Notes: generated from the letters alone by a model not told the origin. Counted from the first letter of the stretch, positions 45,401-55,318 are shown. The stretch is 64,000 nt of DNA from an uncultured bacterium (GCA_903824675.1 CAIJXV010000013.1:1-64000); one strand, 5' to 3'. Numbers and translations: made by a program.

Positions 45401-46801
45401 TTATTCGTCACCCGCCTCGCCGGTCATCTGTTCCCGATATTGTTTCAATTTACGTTGCAAGGTTCGCCGACTGATCCCGAGTTGGGCGGCCGCTTGCGTC
45501 CGATTCCCCTGCCGTCGTTTAAGCGCGGCTTGAATCAGATTCCGTTCCACCGACTCCAGCGAATCCGTACCGGTCAAACTTCCGCCACCCCGTAAAGTCC
45601 CCGAAGTGGAATCCTGCTGAACTGCGAGGCGCAGGGCGGCGGGCAAGTCCCGGGCCGTCAACTTGGGTCCCCGGCTGAGCACCACCATGCGTTCGATCAC
45701 ATTGCGCAACTCGCGCACATTTCCCGGCCAGGAATAGGCGGATAGGATCTGTAAAGCGTCCGGCGTAAATTCACCGATCACCTTGTTGTTCTGTTGAGCG
45801 AATTCCTTGAGGAAATGATGACACAACAGGACGACATCGTCTTCCCGTTCCCGCAAGGGGGGCAGCAGGATGCTGACCACATCCAACCGGAAGAAAAGGT
45901 CCTGCCGAAACTTTCCTTGGTCGACCATCGCCTTCAGATCGCGATTCGTCGCCGCAATCAAGCGGATATCAACCTCCAGCGTTTCGTTCCCCCCCACCCG
46001 CTCAAATTTCCGTTCCTCCAATACGCGCAGGAGTTTGACTTGGATGGCCGGCTCGATTTCTGAGATTTCGTCCAGAAACAAGGTGCCCCCATCCGCCAGT
46101 TCGAAACGGCCTCGCCGCCGTTCGGAAGCACCGGTAAAGGCCCCCTTTTCATGGCCAAAGAGTTCGCTTTCAAGCAGATTGGTTGAGAGCGATGCACAAT
46201 GGACCGGAATGAAGGGACCCTGGGCACGGGGACTCAACCGATGGATCGCATGGGCCACCAATTCCTTGCCGGTTCCACTTTCGCCGTTGAGCAGAATGGT
46301 TGCGGCACTCGGCGCCGCCTGTTTGACCACATCGAAAACCTCCTGCATCCGGGGCGACTGGCCTAAAATGTTTTCCAATCCATAATGCCGGTTTAACTCC
46401 TCGCGCAAAGTGGCATTCTCCTTTTCCACCTGTCGCGACCGAAGCGCCCGCTGCAGCAAGAGATCCAAATGATCCAAATTGACCGGCTTCGTCAAGAAAT
46501 CGTAAGCCCCGCGTTTCATGGCCTCGACGGCGACCTCGACATTGCCATACGCCGTCAGCATGATGCAGACCGGCTGGGGCGCACGGGCCATTGCCCGACT
46601 GAGCAGGGTCATGCCATCCATCCCGGGCATCCGGATGTCGCTGAGCAGAACGTCAACGGGAGTGGAACTCATCACGGACAAGGCCCGTTCGCCGCTTTCG
46701 GCGAGCAAAACCTTGTAGTCCCCCCCCAATGCCCGGGCCAATCCTTCCCGGGTATTCTTATCATCCTCGGCGATTAAAATGGTCGGGGGGGGGGATTTCA
46801 T
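45401..46801 (-). CDS. Sigma-54-dependent response regulator (NtrC family)
   Basis: A 466-residue activator of sigma-54 promoters. Receiver domain (about 7-120) with acidic pocket AEDD and phosphorylation site in LLSDIRMPGMDG; AAA+ domain with Walker A GESGTGKE, the sigma-54-contacting GAFTGA loop and Walker B GGTLFLDEI; C-terminal Fis-type helix-turn-helix RTQAAAQLGISRRTLQRKL. It overlaps the kinase stop by 4 bp (ATGA). Target promoters are unknown; I found no clear -24/-12 element near it. A run of ten G near the start codon (46786-46795) is a slippage-prone site. Confidence 0.95.
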   Translation of the reverse strand: MKSPPPTILIAEDDKNTREGLARALGGDYKVLLAESGERALSVMSSTPVDVLLSDIRMPGMDGMTLLSRAMARAPQPVCIMLTAYGNVEVAVEAMKRGAYDFLTKPVNLDHLDLLLQRALRSRQVEKENATLREELNRHYGLENILGQSPRMQEVFDVVKQAAPSAATILLNGESGTGKELVAHAIHRLSPRAQGPFIPVHCASLSTNLLESELFGHEKGAFTGASERRRGRFELADGGTLFLDEISEIEPAIQVKLLRVLEERKFERVGGNETLEVDIRLIAATNRDLKAMVDQGKFRQDLFFRLDVVSILLPPLREREDDVVLLCHHFLKEFAQQNNKVIGEFTPDALQILSAYSWPGNVRELRNVIERMVVLSRGPKLTARDLPAALRLAVQQDSTSGTLRGGGSLTGTDSLESVERNLIQAALKRRQGNRTQAAAQLGISRRTLQRKLKQYREQMTGEAGDE

Positions 46802-47994
46802 ACAATGGTTTCCTGTTCTTTCGCAGGGGTAATATGGGCGGCTTTCAATAGGCGAACCCGGCGCTCATCAACCGGCAAGCGGATAGTCACCGTCGTCCCG
46901 GCATCGGGTGCACTCTCAATCAAAATTTTGCCACCGTGTTCCTGAACGATTCGCTGCACAATCATCAGGCCCAATCCGGTGCCTGATGATTTGGTCGTAT
47001 AATACGGCTCGAAAATATGACCAAAATCCTCGGGACGGATACCGGCCCCCGTGTCCCGGACTGAGATATTCACAAAATCCCCGACGATTTGCAGGGTCAG
47101 GGTCAGGCGCCCGCCATCGCTCATGGCCTGAATCCCATTTTTGATCACATTGAAAAAAGCCTGCTTCATCTGGTCTTTGTCGAGTTTCAATACCGGCAGG
47201 GGTTCGGGGCAATCAATGGCCACCCGAATCTGACGGTTCTCGATTTCAGATTTCAGAATAGCCAGCGTTTCCTGGATCAAAACCGCAGGATCAGCCGGCG
47301 TTAGAACCGGCGTCGAAGGTCGGATCGCCTTGAGAAATTTGGTGATGATCAAATCCAGCCGGGACACCTCATTTTTGGCGACCTCCATCAACTCCGCCAA
47401 GGGGGCGCGTTGATCTTCCGGTAGCCGCGAAATCTGGCGAGCCAACAGTTGCAGATGGATGGTCAAGGCGTTGAGCGGATTGCCAACTTCATGGGCCACA
47501 CCAGCCGCCAAAAGCCGAATGGCGTTGATCCGCTCGGACTCAATCTGCGTGACGCTGTTCTCGCGATCCCGGGTGACATCTCGCAACAACACCACCGCAC
47601 CTTTTTCCGCACTATTGACGGCAACCAAGGGCACCACATAAAAACTGAGAAAGCGATGCTCGGGATAGCGCACTTCGATTTCATAGCTGACCATGCGCGT
47701 CCATTCGGCCGCATCCAAAGCCAAAACCCGATCCCAGTCAATTTCAGGTAAATAGCGCTGGATTGGACGATTGCGGACCTTTTCCAGCCGAAAACCCAGA
47801 AATTGCTCAGCCGCTCGATTGGCATAGGACATCCGCCCCTGACCATCGATCAGCAAAATACCTTCCTGAATCGATTGAAAAATCGCTTCCATCAATCCCT
47901 TTTCCTGGGCCAAATGGAGAAAATGGGACTGCAAACTCTCAGGATCAACCCGGTCCATTCGCTCGATTAATTTATCTAAAAATGCGCTTTTCAT
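46798..47994 (-). CDS. PAS-domain sensor histidine kinase
   Basis: A cytoplasmic kinase, about 398 residues from the chosen ATG at 47994. A PAS domain (about 35-130) contains GILLIDGQGRMSYANRAAEQFLGF; the HisKA region has the phospho-acceptor His in LAAGVAHEVGNPLN; the ATPase domain shows N box QAFFNVIKNGIQAM, VRDTGAGI and GTGLGLMIVQRI. No membrane segments are visible, so the signal is probably internal. The frame is open to 48105 but those residues look non-coding. It phosphorylates the NtrC-type regulator encoded directly after it. Confidence 0.92.
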   Translation of the reverse strand: MKSAFLDKLIERMDRVDPESLQSHFLHLAQEKGLMEAIFQSIQEGILLIDGQGRMSYANRAAEQFLGFRLEKVRNRPIQRYLPEIDWDRVLALDAAEWTRMVSYEIEVRYPEHRFLSFYVVPLVAVNSAEKGAVVLLRDVTRDRENSVTQIESERINAIRLLAAGVAHEVGNPLNALTIHLQLLARQISRLPEDQRAPLAELMEVAKNEVSRLDLIITKFLKAIRPSTPVLTPADPAVLIQETLAILKSEIENRQIRVAIDCPEPLPVLKLDKDQMKQAFFNVIKNGIQAMSDGGRLTLTLQIVGDFVNISVRDTGAGIRPEDFGHIFEPYYTTKSSGTGLGLMIVQRIVQEHGGKILIESAPDAGTTVTIRLPVDERRVRLLKAAHITPAKEQETIV

Positions 47995-48117
47995 TGTACT
48001 GCCATCCAATCGCATTGAGACACAATGTCGCACAGCGTAACATTGTCTCGGTGAGCATTCAAGCTTGAAGCCGGAGATGGCGTGCCGTCGCGCCAACCAA
48101 TCCATTCAAATAAAAAT

Positions 48118-49977
48118 TTAAACTCGAATCGGAGCGGGTAATGTGTCGAGGATCTGAAGAGCCCACTCAATCCGCCGGGCATGGAAGGGAAGGACCAAGT
48201 AAATCCCGTCGCCGGCCGCGAAGGCCGCGGCCAGTTCAAGCGCCAGGTCCAGGCCGCATTGCGCCTGGTCTTCCACTTTTTCATATCGTTCGAATCGTGC
48301 GGCCACCTCATCGGGAACCGCGATCCCCGGGATTTTTCCGGATCTCAAGAACGACACCTGCCGCCGACCGGCCAGCGGAAACAGGCCGGGTAAAAACCGG
48401 ATCCCCGGAGCGGCAACACTTTGAAACGCCTCGTTCGCCTTTAAAAAATCATCCCGGGTGAAAATCGGCTGGGAAAAAACCAGTTCGGCACCGGCCGCCA
48501 GTTTGCGCTCCAACCACCGGGTCTGACCCGCCCGATTTAACCCCGGGGCAAAGGCACACCCGGCGACAAAATCCATCGCCTCCCGCAGCATCTGCCCATT
48601 CAACAATTCCCCGCGTCGGAGAAGCGTGAGCGCTTCCAGGAAATCAACCGAACTCTTCAGGTCGGTCACACGGGAAGCCAGACGGTCGAATGGCCCGACA
48701 CTGGGCGGATCCCCGGTCACCGCTAAAATTCCGGACACCCCCAGATCCCACGCTCCCACCAATTGCGAATACAACTGGATTAGATTGGACTGGGTCGCCG
48801 CTTTATGGGCCATCCCCGGCACGCCCGTCTTATTCCGGATCAGGGCGGCCGCCACCACGCTGTCACGGCCGAGATTACCGCCGGGATTGTCGGGCACATC
48901 AAAAAAAGTCACCCGCCCGGACAAGGCCAGGGCCTGATCCAGCGTGGCCGCCAGGTTGGGGTTCAGCTCGGCCCGCATTTCCACCGCCACCGCATAACCC
49001 GGTTTCTTCAGAACTTCGCGCAGGGGATTGGGCGGCGCGAGTTTGGGAACGATGGGTGCGGAAATCGAAACCTTGACCGTCGGCGCCGATCGAGTGGGCG
49101 GCACCGGGATCCGGCCCGCACACTCAGCCGCCAGAGCCTGGATATGGTTTGGTGTGGTGCCGCAACAGCCGCCCACCAAGGCCACACCGAGGTCCAACCA
49201 CCGCCGCACTTCGGTCAACAACTGTCCGGTCGGCAGGTCATACACCACCACGCCGCGTTCCACCCCGGGACTTCCCCCGTTGGGTAAGGCCATCAAGGGC
49301 AAATCGGTTCCGGCCCGCAAGAGAGGCAACAACTCGCTGATATCGTAAGGAATCAGGCAATTGAGGCCCACGGCGGCCAGATCGAATTCTCCCGCCATCG
49401 CCGCCATCTCTTGAATCCGCCGCCGCCCGCCCGCCCGCGTAAACCCCTGCCCCCCCATGCAAAAACAGACCGGCCGGCCATAGGAACAGGCCTGTGCCAA
49501 GGCGGCACGGGCTTCGCGGGTTGAACTGAAGGTTTCCAAAATAAAAAGATCAACCCCCGCCGCCGCCAGGGCGTCCATCTGCCGCGCAAACAACGAGCGC
49601 CAGACCGATTCCGATCCACTCTGGCCCGCGCCCCAATCCAAGGGGCCCACGGATCCCGCCACCCACCGATCCGGACCCGCGGCCGACCGGCACACCGCCA
49701 CGGCCGTACGGTTGATTTCCTCAGTGCGATCAGCCAACCCGAACGCCTCCAGCATTCGCGGATTCGCGGCAAAGGTGTCGGTTTCCAATAATTGGGCGCC
49801 GGCGGCAACATAGTCCCGATGCACCTCGGCCACCCGTTGCCGCCCCGCTTCCTCCAGGAGCAACGCCTCGGGACACGGCATCGGGTGGTCCTGCCGACGC
49901 AATAATTCGGTCCCCAACGCCCCGTCCCCAATCACCACACCCTGGCTCAAGGCCCTTTTAAAATCACGATCGATCAT
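48118..49977 (-). CDS. Homocysteine S-methyltransferase / methylenetetrahydrofolate reductase fusion
   Basis: A 619-residue two-domain enzyme similar in layout to Bacillus YitJ. The N-terminal homocysteine methyltransferase domain (about 1-300) has GDGALGTELLRR and the zinc ligands in GLNCLIP and GGCCGTTPNHI. The C-terminal MTHFR domain (about 325-619) has VAVEMRAELNPN, DVPDNPGG and an FAD-site region ILAVTGDPP. It would reduce methylene-THF and methylate homocysteine, the product of the MetY reaction encoded at 18-19 kb. The B12-binding domains of full MetH are absent. GGAGAGG precedes the ATG. Confidence 0.9.
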   Translation of the reverse strand: MIDRDFKRALSQGVVIGDGALGTELLRRQDHPMPCPEALLLEEAGRQRVAEVHRDYVAAGAQLLETDTFAANPRMLEAFGLADRTEEINRTAVAVCRSAAGPDRWVAGSVGPLDWGAGQSGSESVWRSLFARQMDALAAAGVDLFILETFSSTREARAALAQACSYGRPVCFCMGGQGFTRAGGRRRIQEMAAMAGEFDLAAVGLNCLIPYDISELLPLLRAGTDLPLMALPNGGSPGVERGVVVYDLPTGQLLTEVRRWLDLGVALVGGCCGTTPNHIQALAAECAGRIPVPPTRSAPTVKVSISAPIVPKLAPPNPLREVLKKPGYAVAVEMRAELNPNLAATLDQALALSGRVTFFDVPDNPGGNLGRDSVVAAALIRNKTGVPGMAHKAATQSNLIQLYSQLVGAWDLGVSGILAVTGDPPSVGPFDRLASRVTDLKSSVDFLEALTLLRRGELLNGQMLREAMDFVAGCAFAPGLNRAGQTRWLERKLAAGAELVFSQPIFTRDDFLKANEAFQSVAAPGIRFLPGLFPLAGRRQVSFLRSGKIPGIAVPDEVAARFERYEKVEDQAQCGLDLALELAAAFAAGDGIYLVLPFHARRIEWALQILDTLPAPIRV

Positions 49978-50159
49978 GGTCCTCTCCTTGTGTTTAAAGA
50001 TACGGCTTATGCGGTTCGGCTGTCAACACGTCCTGCGGAATTTATCGACCGGCACCGGGTGACGAAGCCCGCGTCCATCTATTGCAAACCAACAAAACAT
50101 TGATTGTTTCTTTTGCGTAAGGTACCCTGCCAGTGTTAACAAGGAAAGGAACGCGTTCC

Positions 50160-50510
50160 ATGAGCAGCACCTACAATGAATCGGATCTTTCAGCTCCGGC
50201 CCGCGATATGCATCGTGCACTGGCAAGTCTCCAGGAAGAGTTGGAAGCCGTTGATTACTATCACCAGCGGGCCGATCGTACCGAGGACGCCGGTCTCAAG
50301 GCGGTTCTCCTGCATAATCGGAATGAGGAAATCGAACACGCCGTCATGTTGCTCGAATATCTCCGGCGAATCGTGCCGGAATTCGATACCCAGTTAAAAA
50401 CCTATCTGTTCTCAACCCAACCCATCACCACGATTGAAGCCGGTGGCGCGGCGGGTAAGGCGGCGGGGTCCAGCGATTTAGGTCTGCGAAATTTAAAACA
50501 GGAGAATTGA
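50160..50510 (+). CDS. Encapsulated ferritin-like cargo protein
   Basis: A 116-residue ferritin-like protein of the encapsulin-associated type (EncFtn). Two helices carry the ferroxidase residues in SLQEELEAVDYY (E29 region) and HNRNEEIEHAVMLLEYLRR (E57-H60 region). Such proteins form an annular decamer that oxidises Fe(II). The tail ends with a flexible Gly/Ala stretch and DLGLRNLK, matching the encapsulin cargo-loading peptide pattern (L-G-x-x-x-L-K). AAGGAAAGGA supports the ATG at 50160. It lies 2 bp before the shell gene. Confidence 0.93.
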   Translation: MSSTYNESDLSAPARDMHRALASLQEELEAVDYYHQRADRTEDAGLKAVLLHNRNEEIEHAVMLLEYLRRIVPEFDTQLKTYLFSTQPITTIEAGGAAGKAAGSSDLGLRNLKQEN

Positions 50511-50512
50511 TT

Positions 50513-51322
50513 ATGACCGATATATTACGACGTTCCATGGCCCCTATCTCTGACAAAGCGTGGGCGGAAATCGACAACCAGGCCCAGCGCACTCTCAAAG
50601 GCAATCTCTCGGCCCGCAAGGTCGTGGATTTCAGCGGCCCCCACGGGCTGGAACTGGGCGCGGTCAATCTCGGCCTGCTTAAGCTTCCCGAAGGCGACAA
50701 TGCCCGGACTGCGCCCTGGGGCCTCCGCCAGGTGTTGCCTCTGGTCGAAGTCCGCATTCCTTTTACCCTTAAAATCTGGGAACTCGACAATGTCGACCGG
50801 GGTGCCAAGGCGCCCGATCTCGACACCCTGATTGCCGCCGCCCGCAAAATCGCCATTTTCGAGGAAAGTGCGGTTTACAAGGGCCTGTCCGACGCCGGCA
50901 TCAAAGGCTTGATCGAGGCGGCTCGCCATAAACCCGTCGCTCTTCCCAAAACCGCCGAGGGGTTTGTGGCCGCTGTCGAAGCCGGCATCCTCGCTTTGCA
51001 GAATGCCGGGATCAGTGGACCGTACGCGCTCGTGTTGGGCACCACCCCCTATGAAATCCTGATGGCTGGTTGCGATCCCGGGTATCCCATCATTAAAAAA
51101 GTCAAGGCCCTGGTCGAAAGCGGGATCAGTTGGTCGCCCGTTCTCGAGGGGGGAATTATTCTCTCCCGACGCGGAGGCGACTTTGAGTTCACCAGCGGGC
51201 AGGATCTGGCCATCGGCTACAAGTCCCATTCCGCAACGGAGGTTGAACTTTACCTGACCGAATCGTTCACCTTCCGGGTGTTGGAACCCCAGGCGATCGT
51301 CGAACTCAAAATCAAGGGATAA
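50513..51322 (+). CDS. Family 1 encapsulin shell protein
   Basis: HK97-fold shell protein, 269 residues. MTDILRRSMAPISDKAWAEIDNQAQRTLKGNLSARKVVDFSGPHG is the classic encapsulin N-terminus, with PLVEVRIPFTLKIWELDNVDRGA (E-loop region) and GPYALVLGTTPYEIL in the P/A domains, and YLTESFTFRVLEPQAIVELK at the end. It forms a T=1 nanocompartment that stores iron oxidised by the cargo. The start at 50513 has AGGAG 8 nt upstream. With the cargo gene it makes a two-gene unit for iron storage or detoxification. Confidence 0.96.
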   Translation: MTDILRRSMAPISDKAWAEIDNQAQRTLKGNLSARKVVDFSGPHGLELGAVNLGLLKLPEGDNARTAPWGLRQVLPLVEVRIPFTLKIWELDNVDRGAKAPDLDTLIAAARKIAIFEESAVYKGLSDAGIKGLIEAARHKPVALPKTAEGFVAAVEAGILALQNAGISGPYALVLGTTPYEILMAGCDPGYPIIKKVKALVESGISWSPVLEGGIILSRRGGDFEFTSGQDLAIGYKSHSATEVELYLTESFTFRVLEPQAIVELKIKG

Positions 51323-51370
51323 TTCCCTTTCGATGAGTTTTCGCTGAAGGTCAATCGTTGGAGAAAGCCG

Positions 51371-52609
51371 ATGGGGCTCAAATTAGGATTGGTGGGTCTG
51401 GGCGGTTTCGGTAGTGCTTTTGCCCCGCTTTTCAAAAGTCATCCCCTGGTGGATCGGATCGCGTTTTGCGACCGGAATCCGGATGCGCTCGCCAAGTTTG
51501 TGAACGATCCTTTCTACCGCGACAAGTTCAATGTCCGGGACACCTACACCTCGCTGGATGAAATTCTCAAAACCGATCTGGATGCCCTGGTCATCATCAC
51601 CCAACCGTGGTTGCATGCCCCGCAATGCATCGCGGCCATGAAGGCGGGCAAACACGTCTACAGCGCCGTCCCGGTCATCTCGCTCCCTGACTTCGATGAA
51701 GTGCTGGACTGGTGCGACCGGATCATCAGCGCCTGTGAAACAACCGGCATGCGCTACATGTTGGGCGAAACAACGATCTATCGGCCCAAGACCATGTTTT
51801 GCCGCCGCATGGCGGACCAGGGGAAATTTGGGACGTTTGTGTATGCGGAGGGCGAGTATTTCCACGATGTGGATTCACATTGTAACCTCCGGAATGTGCG
51901 GGCACAGCGCCTCGCCAATCCCGCCGGTCAGGAATGGCCGCCGCAGGCGCAGAAATATCTCGATCGCGGGATCAAGGGCAGTCCGATGTCGTATCCGACT
52001 CATTCCGTCAGCGGGCCGGTCCATGTGATGCGCGCCCATGCCGTCAAGGCTTGTGGTGTCGGGTATCGAAACCAGAATGGGGATCCCTTCTTCGCACCCG
52101 ATGCCTTTTCCAATGTCGTCGGTTTTTTTAAAATGAGCAATGGCGCAACGTGCCGCATCTGTGAATTCCGGGAATCGCCGGGACATCTCGGGGACGATGG
52201 CGAGACGTTCCGCATCGCCGGCACCGCCGGCACTTTCAGCAATGGATCGTGGTGGCACAATGGACGGACGAAGGGTGAACTCGTGCCGCCCCCGGTTCTC
52301 GACAAGCCAACGGATCAGGAGATGCGCGATCCATTGCCCGATGCCGTCCGCGAAGCCTTCAAGCGCGTGCAACATCGGGACAAGGCGGAGAATGATCTGG
52401 CAACGCTGGATTTCACTCCCACCGGCCATGGTGGCAGTCATCCGTATTTGGTTCATGAATTTGTCAGTGCGGTGGCCGGGAACCGGCAACCCGTCATCAA
52501 TGCGTGGGAATCCGCCCGCTATATGGCAATGGGTGCCACGGCACACCGATCGGCACTCAAGGATGGGGAGTGGCTCAAGGTTCCGGATTGGGGTGATGCC
52601 CCGGCCTGA
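51371..52609 (+). CDS. Gfo/Idh/MocA family oxidoreductase
   Basis: A 412-residue NAD(P)-dependent oxidoreductase. Rossmann motif LGLVGLGGFGSAFAPLF, then DALVIITQPWLHAPQCIAAMKAGKHVYSAVPV, which takes the place of the usual EKP motif. The C-terminal domain contains YAEGEYFHDV and GHGGSHPYLVHEFVSAVAGNRQPVINAWES, typical of the large Verrucomicrobia/Planctomycetes type group acting on sugars. GGAGAAAG precedes the ATG. It follows the encapsulin gene by 48 bp and may or may not share its transcript; a functional link to iron is unlikely. Confidence 0.88.
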   Translation: MGLKLGLVGLGGFGSAFAPLFKSHPLVDRIAFCDRNPDALAKFVNDPFYRDKFNVRDTYTSLDEILKTDLDALVIITQPWLHAPQCIAAMKAGKHVYSAVPVISLPDFDEVLDWCDRIISACETTGMRYMLGETTIYRPKTMFCRRMADQGKFGTFVYAEGEYFHDVDSHCNLRNVRAQRLANPAGQEWPPQAQKYLDRGIKGSPMSYPTHSVSGPVHVMRAHAVKACGVGYRNQNGDPFFAPDAFSNVVGFFKMSNGATCRICEFRESPGHLGDDGETFRIAGTAGTFSNGSWWHNGRTKGELVPPPVLDKPTDQEMRDPLPDAVREAFKRVQHRDKAENDLATLDFTPTGHGGSHPYLVHEFVSAVAGNRQPVINAWESARYMAMGATAHRSALKDGEWLKVPDWGDAPA

Positions 52610-52617
52610 TTCAGACC

Positions 52618-54132
52618 TTATAACTCTCCGCCCACCGCAGCTTCCAGACGCAGGAAAGCCAGTCGTCCGCTTTGCTCAAGATCATTAATCAAAGATTCCA
52701 GGTCCAATGCGGCTTCCCGTAAACGCGCCTCGTCAAACCGGGAAAACTCCGAATTTCCAACGGACAGGTCCTGATGGGTCAGGATCTGCGCTTCCTGGAC
52801 TTGAACGTCCTGGCGAACCGCAGCGATACGCCGCATCTGGTCCCCATAATCCTGAAAAGCCGACCGGACTTCCCCCGCCACTTGGGCGGCGATTTGCTCT
52901 TCTTCCGCTCCGGCAGCCCGTTGCCCTGCCAGGGCAACCCGGGTGGCCCGCGGCCCCAGCGAAAAGATCGGCAGAGTGATCCCGAGATCGAGCCGCCACT
53001 CATCCTCCGTATCTTGATCCTGACTGAACCATTGGGCGGGCTCATTCTCACCTTTCGGATCAACGGAGTTCATCCACAAAGCCCCGCCCACATCGTCTCG
53101 GGTCAAGGTCCGGCCATACGATGCTTCCAGAAAGCTGAACCAGGGTATTTGCATGGACCGGGCTTCCCTCAAGGCTTCGGCCGCCACTCGTCCCCTCCAA
53201 TGGGCGGAGATGATTTCAGATCGACGGGCCAAAGCCCGATTTTCAAGAAGGTTGATATCCAGGGTGTCCAGCGCCGGTAAAGGAGCTGGCTTTCCCCGCA
53301 GGGCCGCACCCGCCGGAGGCGCGGCGAAACCCGCTAGACTCCGCAATTCGTCCGCTGCCGTTTGCCGTCGGCTGAGCAGGCGTTCGCGTTGCAGGGAGGT
53401 TTGGAAGACATTCTGGCGGGCGGAGATTTCGTCGAGCCGCGTCATTTCCCCGGCCGTCACCAGAGCCCGGGTGGCATCCAACATTTCGCGCCGGGTACCG
53501 ATCAGCCGATCAGCCAAAGCAATCCCCCGGTCCACTCCATCCCGCTCGGTCAGGGCGGCTTTCAACCCGCAATAAATCCGCCATTCCGCCGCCTTGAAAT
53601 CCGCCCGGGCGATTTCAGCCGACGCCCGATTGGCGGCATTCCGGGCGGACACATAAAGGGGATTGGGTGGAAAGAATCGAAGCGCCACTTGGAGTCGATC
53701 GGCTTGCGACATCGGGGTCGATGGCGAATGAGCCGACAAGTACGGGTCCTCCCCCGAGACCGGGAACCCTTCGGGAACAGACGCCCACCAAGTGCGTTCA
53801 GTGACCCTTTCACTCCGCCCGGCCCCCAACCGCAATTCGGGATCGCGCCAGCCTTCGACGGTTTGTGCCCGGGCATCCGCCACCTCGACGGCAACCCGCA
53901 ATCGGACCAGATCCGGATTGTGCCGGCGGGCCAATTCCATCCATGATTCAATTTCTGTCAGTTGACGCGAAGGGGATTCCACCTGAATGACCGGCACCGG
54001 ATCCAGCCCGGGGCTTTGCGGCAAATCCGGGGGATGACTGGACACCGGAGAGGTACTGCAACCGGTCGCCCAAATTACTCCGCATCCCACGCCCATCCGG
54101 ACCATGCCGAAAAGAAGCCGACCGGATATCAT
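52618..54132 (-). CDS. TolC/OprM-type outer-membrane channel
   Basis: A 504-residue outer-membrane efflux protein. The signal ends ATGCSTSP, a probable lipid-attached Cys as in OprM. Two long coiled-coil repeats follow (about 60-270 and 280-495), with ARRHNPDLVRLRVAVEVADARAQTVEGWRDPELRLGAG and SEIISAHWRGRVAAEALREARSMQIPWFSF. The ATG at 54132 overlaps the HlyD stop by 4 bp and has GGGAGGGGG upstream. It is the last gene of the 52.6-64 kb operon and would form the exit duct for the HlyD adaptor. Confidence 0.9.
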   Translation of the reverse strand: MISGRLLFGMVRMGVGCGVIWATGCSTSPVSSHPPDLPQSPGLDPVPVIQVESPSRQLTEIESWMELARRHNPDLVRLRVAVEVADARAQTVEGWRDPELRLGAGRSERVTERTWWASVPEGFPVSGEDPYLSAHSPSTPMSQADRLQVALRFFPPNPLYVSARNAANRASAEIARADFKAAEWRIYCGLKAALTERDGVDRGIALADRLIGTRREMLDATRALVTAGEMTRLDEISARQNVFQTSLQRERLLSRRQTAADELRSLAGFAAPPAGAALRGKPAPLPALDTLDINLLENRALARRSEIISAHWRGRVAAEALREARSMQIPWFSFLEASYGRTLTRDDVGGALWMNSVDPKGENEPAQWFSQDQDTEDEWRLDLGITLPIFSLGPRATRVALAGQRAAGAEEEQIAAQVAGEVRSAFQDYGDQMRRIAAVRQDVQVQEAQILTHQDLSVGNSEFSRFDEARLREAALDLESLINDLEQSGRLAFLRLEAAVGGEL

Positions 54133-55316
54133 CGGCCCCCTCCCGATTGAAAACGAGAAAACCACCGCCGCACGGCTTCGCGCAACGGCTCATCGGTGTG
54201 CAATTCAACGGTTTCACCCGGTCGCAAGTCGTGCCCGGGATCCAGCTGGAAAAAAAGTTCACGTCCCCGAACCGTACGGGTGGCAAGCGGACTGATCCGT
54301 CCCGGCAATGCGCGCATCGCCGGTTGAATGGCAATCAAGGTCGCCTTGCCCGCAACCCGGGCATCATAGATCCGGCTAACCCCCACCCGATCTCCGATCT
54401 GGAGCGGTGCCTCGGTGGCCTCCGGCAAAAACCCCACTACCCGGTCGGAAGTCGTCTCGATCACTTTAACCACCACTTCGCCAGAGGAGACCACTTCGCC
54501 CGGGAGGCGGCTTACGCCCGAAACGAAACCGGCCACCGGAGTTTTTTGTTCCATTGCCGCCTGGCGCAACTCGAGTAGTCGAACCTTATTCTGTTGGGCT
54601 TCGGCGGCATAACTGGTCCATCGGGTTTCATTCTTCATCCGCTCGCCAGCGGCGTCCCCCATCTCCCGGCGCACCTGATCATATTGACGATGCCAATCGG
54701 CAACCACCGATTTTTGATGTTCGATTTGGGTGGGATACTCGGATATCTGTTGAAGCAATATCGCCACCCGGGTCCGTAACTCCGACAAGGCGGAAGCGGA
54801 AATCAATCGGTCGGCATAAAGTTTTTCCAGACGGGCCAATTCATTGGAACCAACCTGAAATTCGGCCTGATCGCGGGATTGCCAAAGGATGAGATCCCTC
54901 AGATCTTTTTCCGCCGTGTTCAGGGCGCCGGCGAATTGACGATCCACCTGGGTCTTGAATTGGGCTGCCTCCGGCACCTGACTCTGCGCATCGGCCAGAT
55001 ACGACCGTTCGACCGCCAGTTCAGCCGACAAAAGAGAATCGTCCATGACAAACAAGAGCGTGCCGACCGGCACCGCATCGCCAACCCGAACCGTGATGGA
55101 GCGGATACGTCCGCTCTCCTGCGGCCCGAATTGATGCTCGACCACCTCGACATAACCGAGGACGCCGCCGGAGCCAGCGCCCTGGAAATAGAAAAATGTG
55201 GCGGCACCCGCCGCAGCCAGCCAGCATAACATCGGCCAGTGCCATTTCATCCGGCTCCACCATACGGCGGGATGTCGGCGGGGAGATCGGGTATCGGACA
55301 GCGGTTTGACAGACAT
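54129..55316 (-). CDS. HlyD-family membrane-fusion (adaptor) protein
   Basis: A 395-residue periplasmic adaptor. One N-terminal membrane anchor (about 27-47) is followed by a split biotinyl-lipoyl domain (SGRIRSITVRVGDAVPVGTLLFVMDD and AAMEQKTPVAGFVSGVSRLPGEVVSSGEVV), a long hairpin coiled coil between them (about 100-255) and a beta-barrel domain. It would bridge an inner-membrane partner to the TolC-type channel encoded next. No ABC or RND pump gene is adjacent; the DUF4956 membrane protein 2 bp upstream is the only candidate partner. Confidence 0.9.
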   Translation of the reverse strand: MSVKPLSDTRSPRRHPAVWWSRMKWHWPMLCWLAAAGAATFFYFQGAGSGGVLGYVEVVEHQFGPQESGRIRSITVRVGDAVPVGTLLFVMDDSLLSAELAVERSYLADAQSQVPEAAQFKTQVDRQFAGALNTAEKDLRDLILWQSRDQAEFQVGSNELARLEKLYADRLISASALSELRTRVAILLQQISEYPTQIEHQKSVVADWHRQYDQVRREMGDAAGERMKNETRWTSYAAEAQQNKVRLLELRQAAMEQKTPVAGFVSGVSRLPGEVVSSGEVVVKVIETTSDRVVGFLPEATEAPLQIGDRVGVSRIYDARVAGKATLIAIQPAMRALPGRISPLATRTVRGRELFFQLDPGHDLRPGETVELHTDEPLREAVRRWFSRFQSGGGR

Positions 55317-55318
55317 AG

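Noticed and set aside
50160-52609. Functional link between the encapsulin genes and the following Gfo/Idh gene
   Set aside because: They share a strand with a 48-bp gap, but oxidoreductases of this kind are frequent and scattered here. The enzyme carries no cargo-loading peptide.
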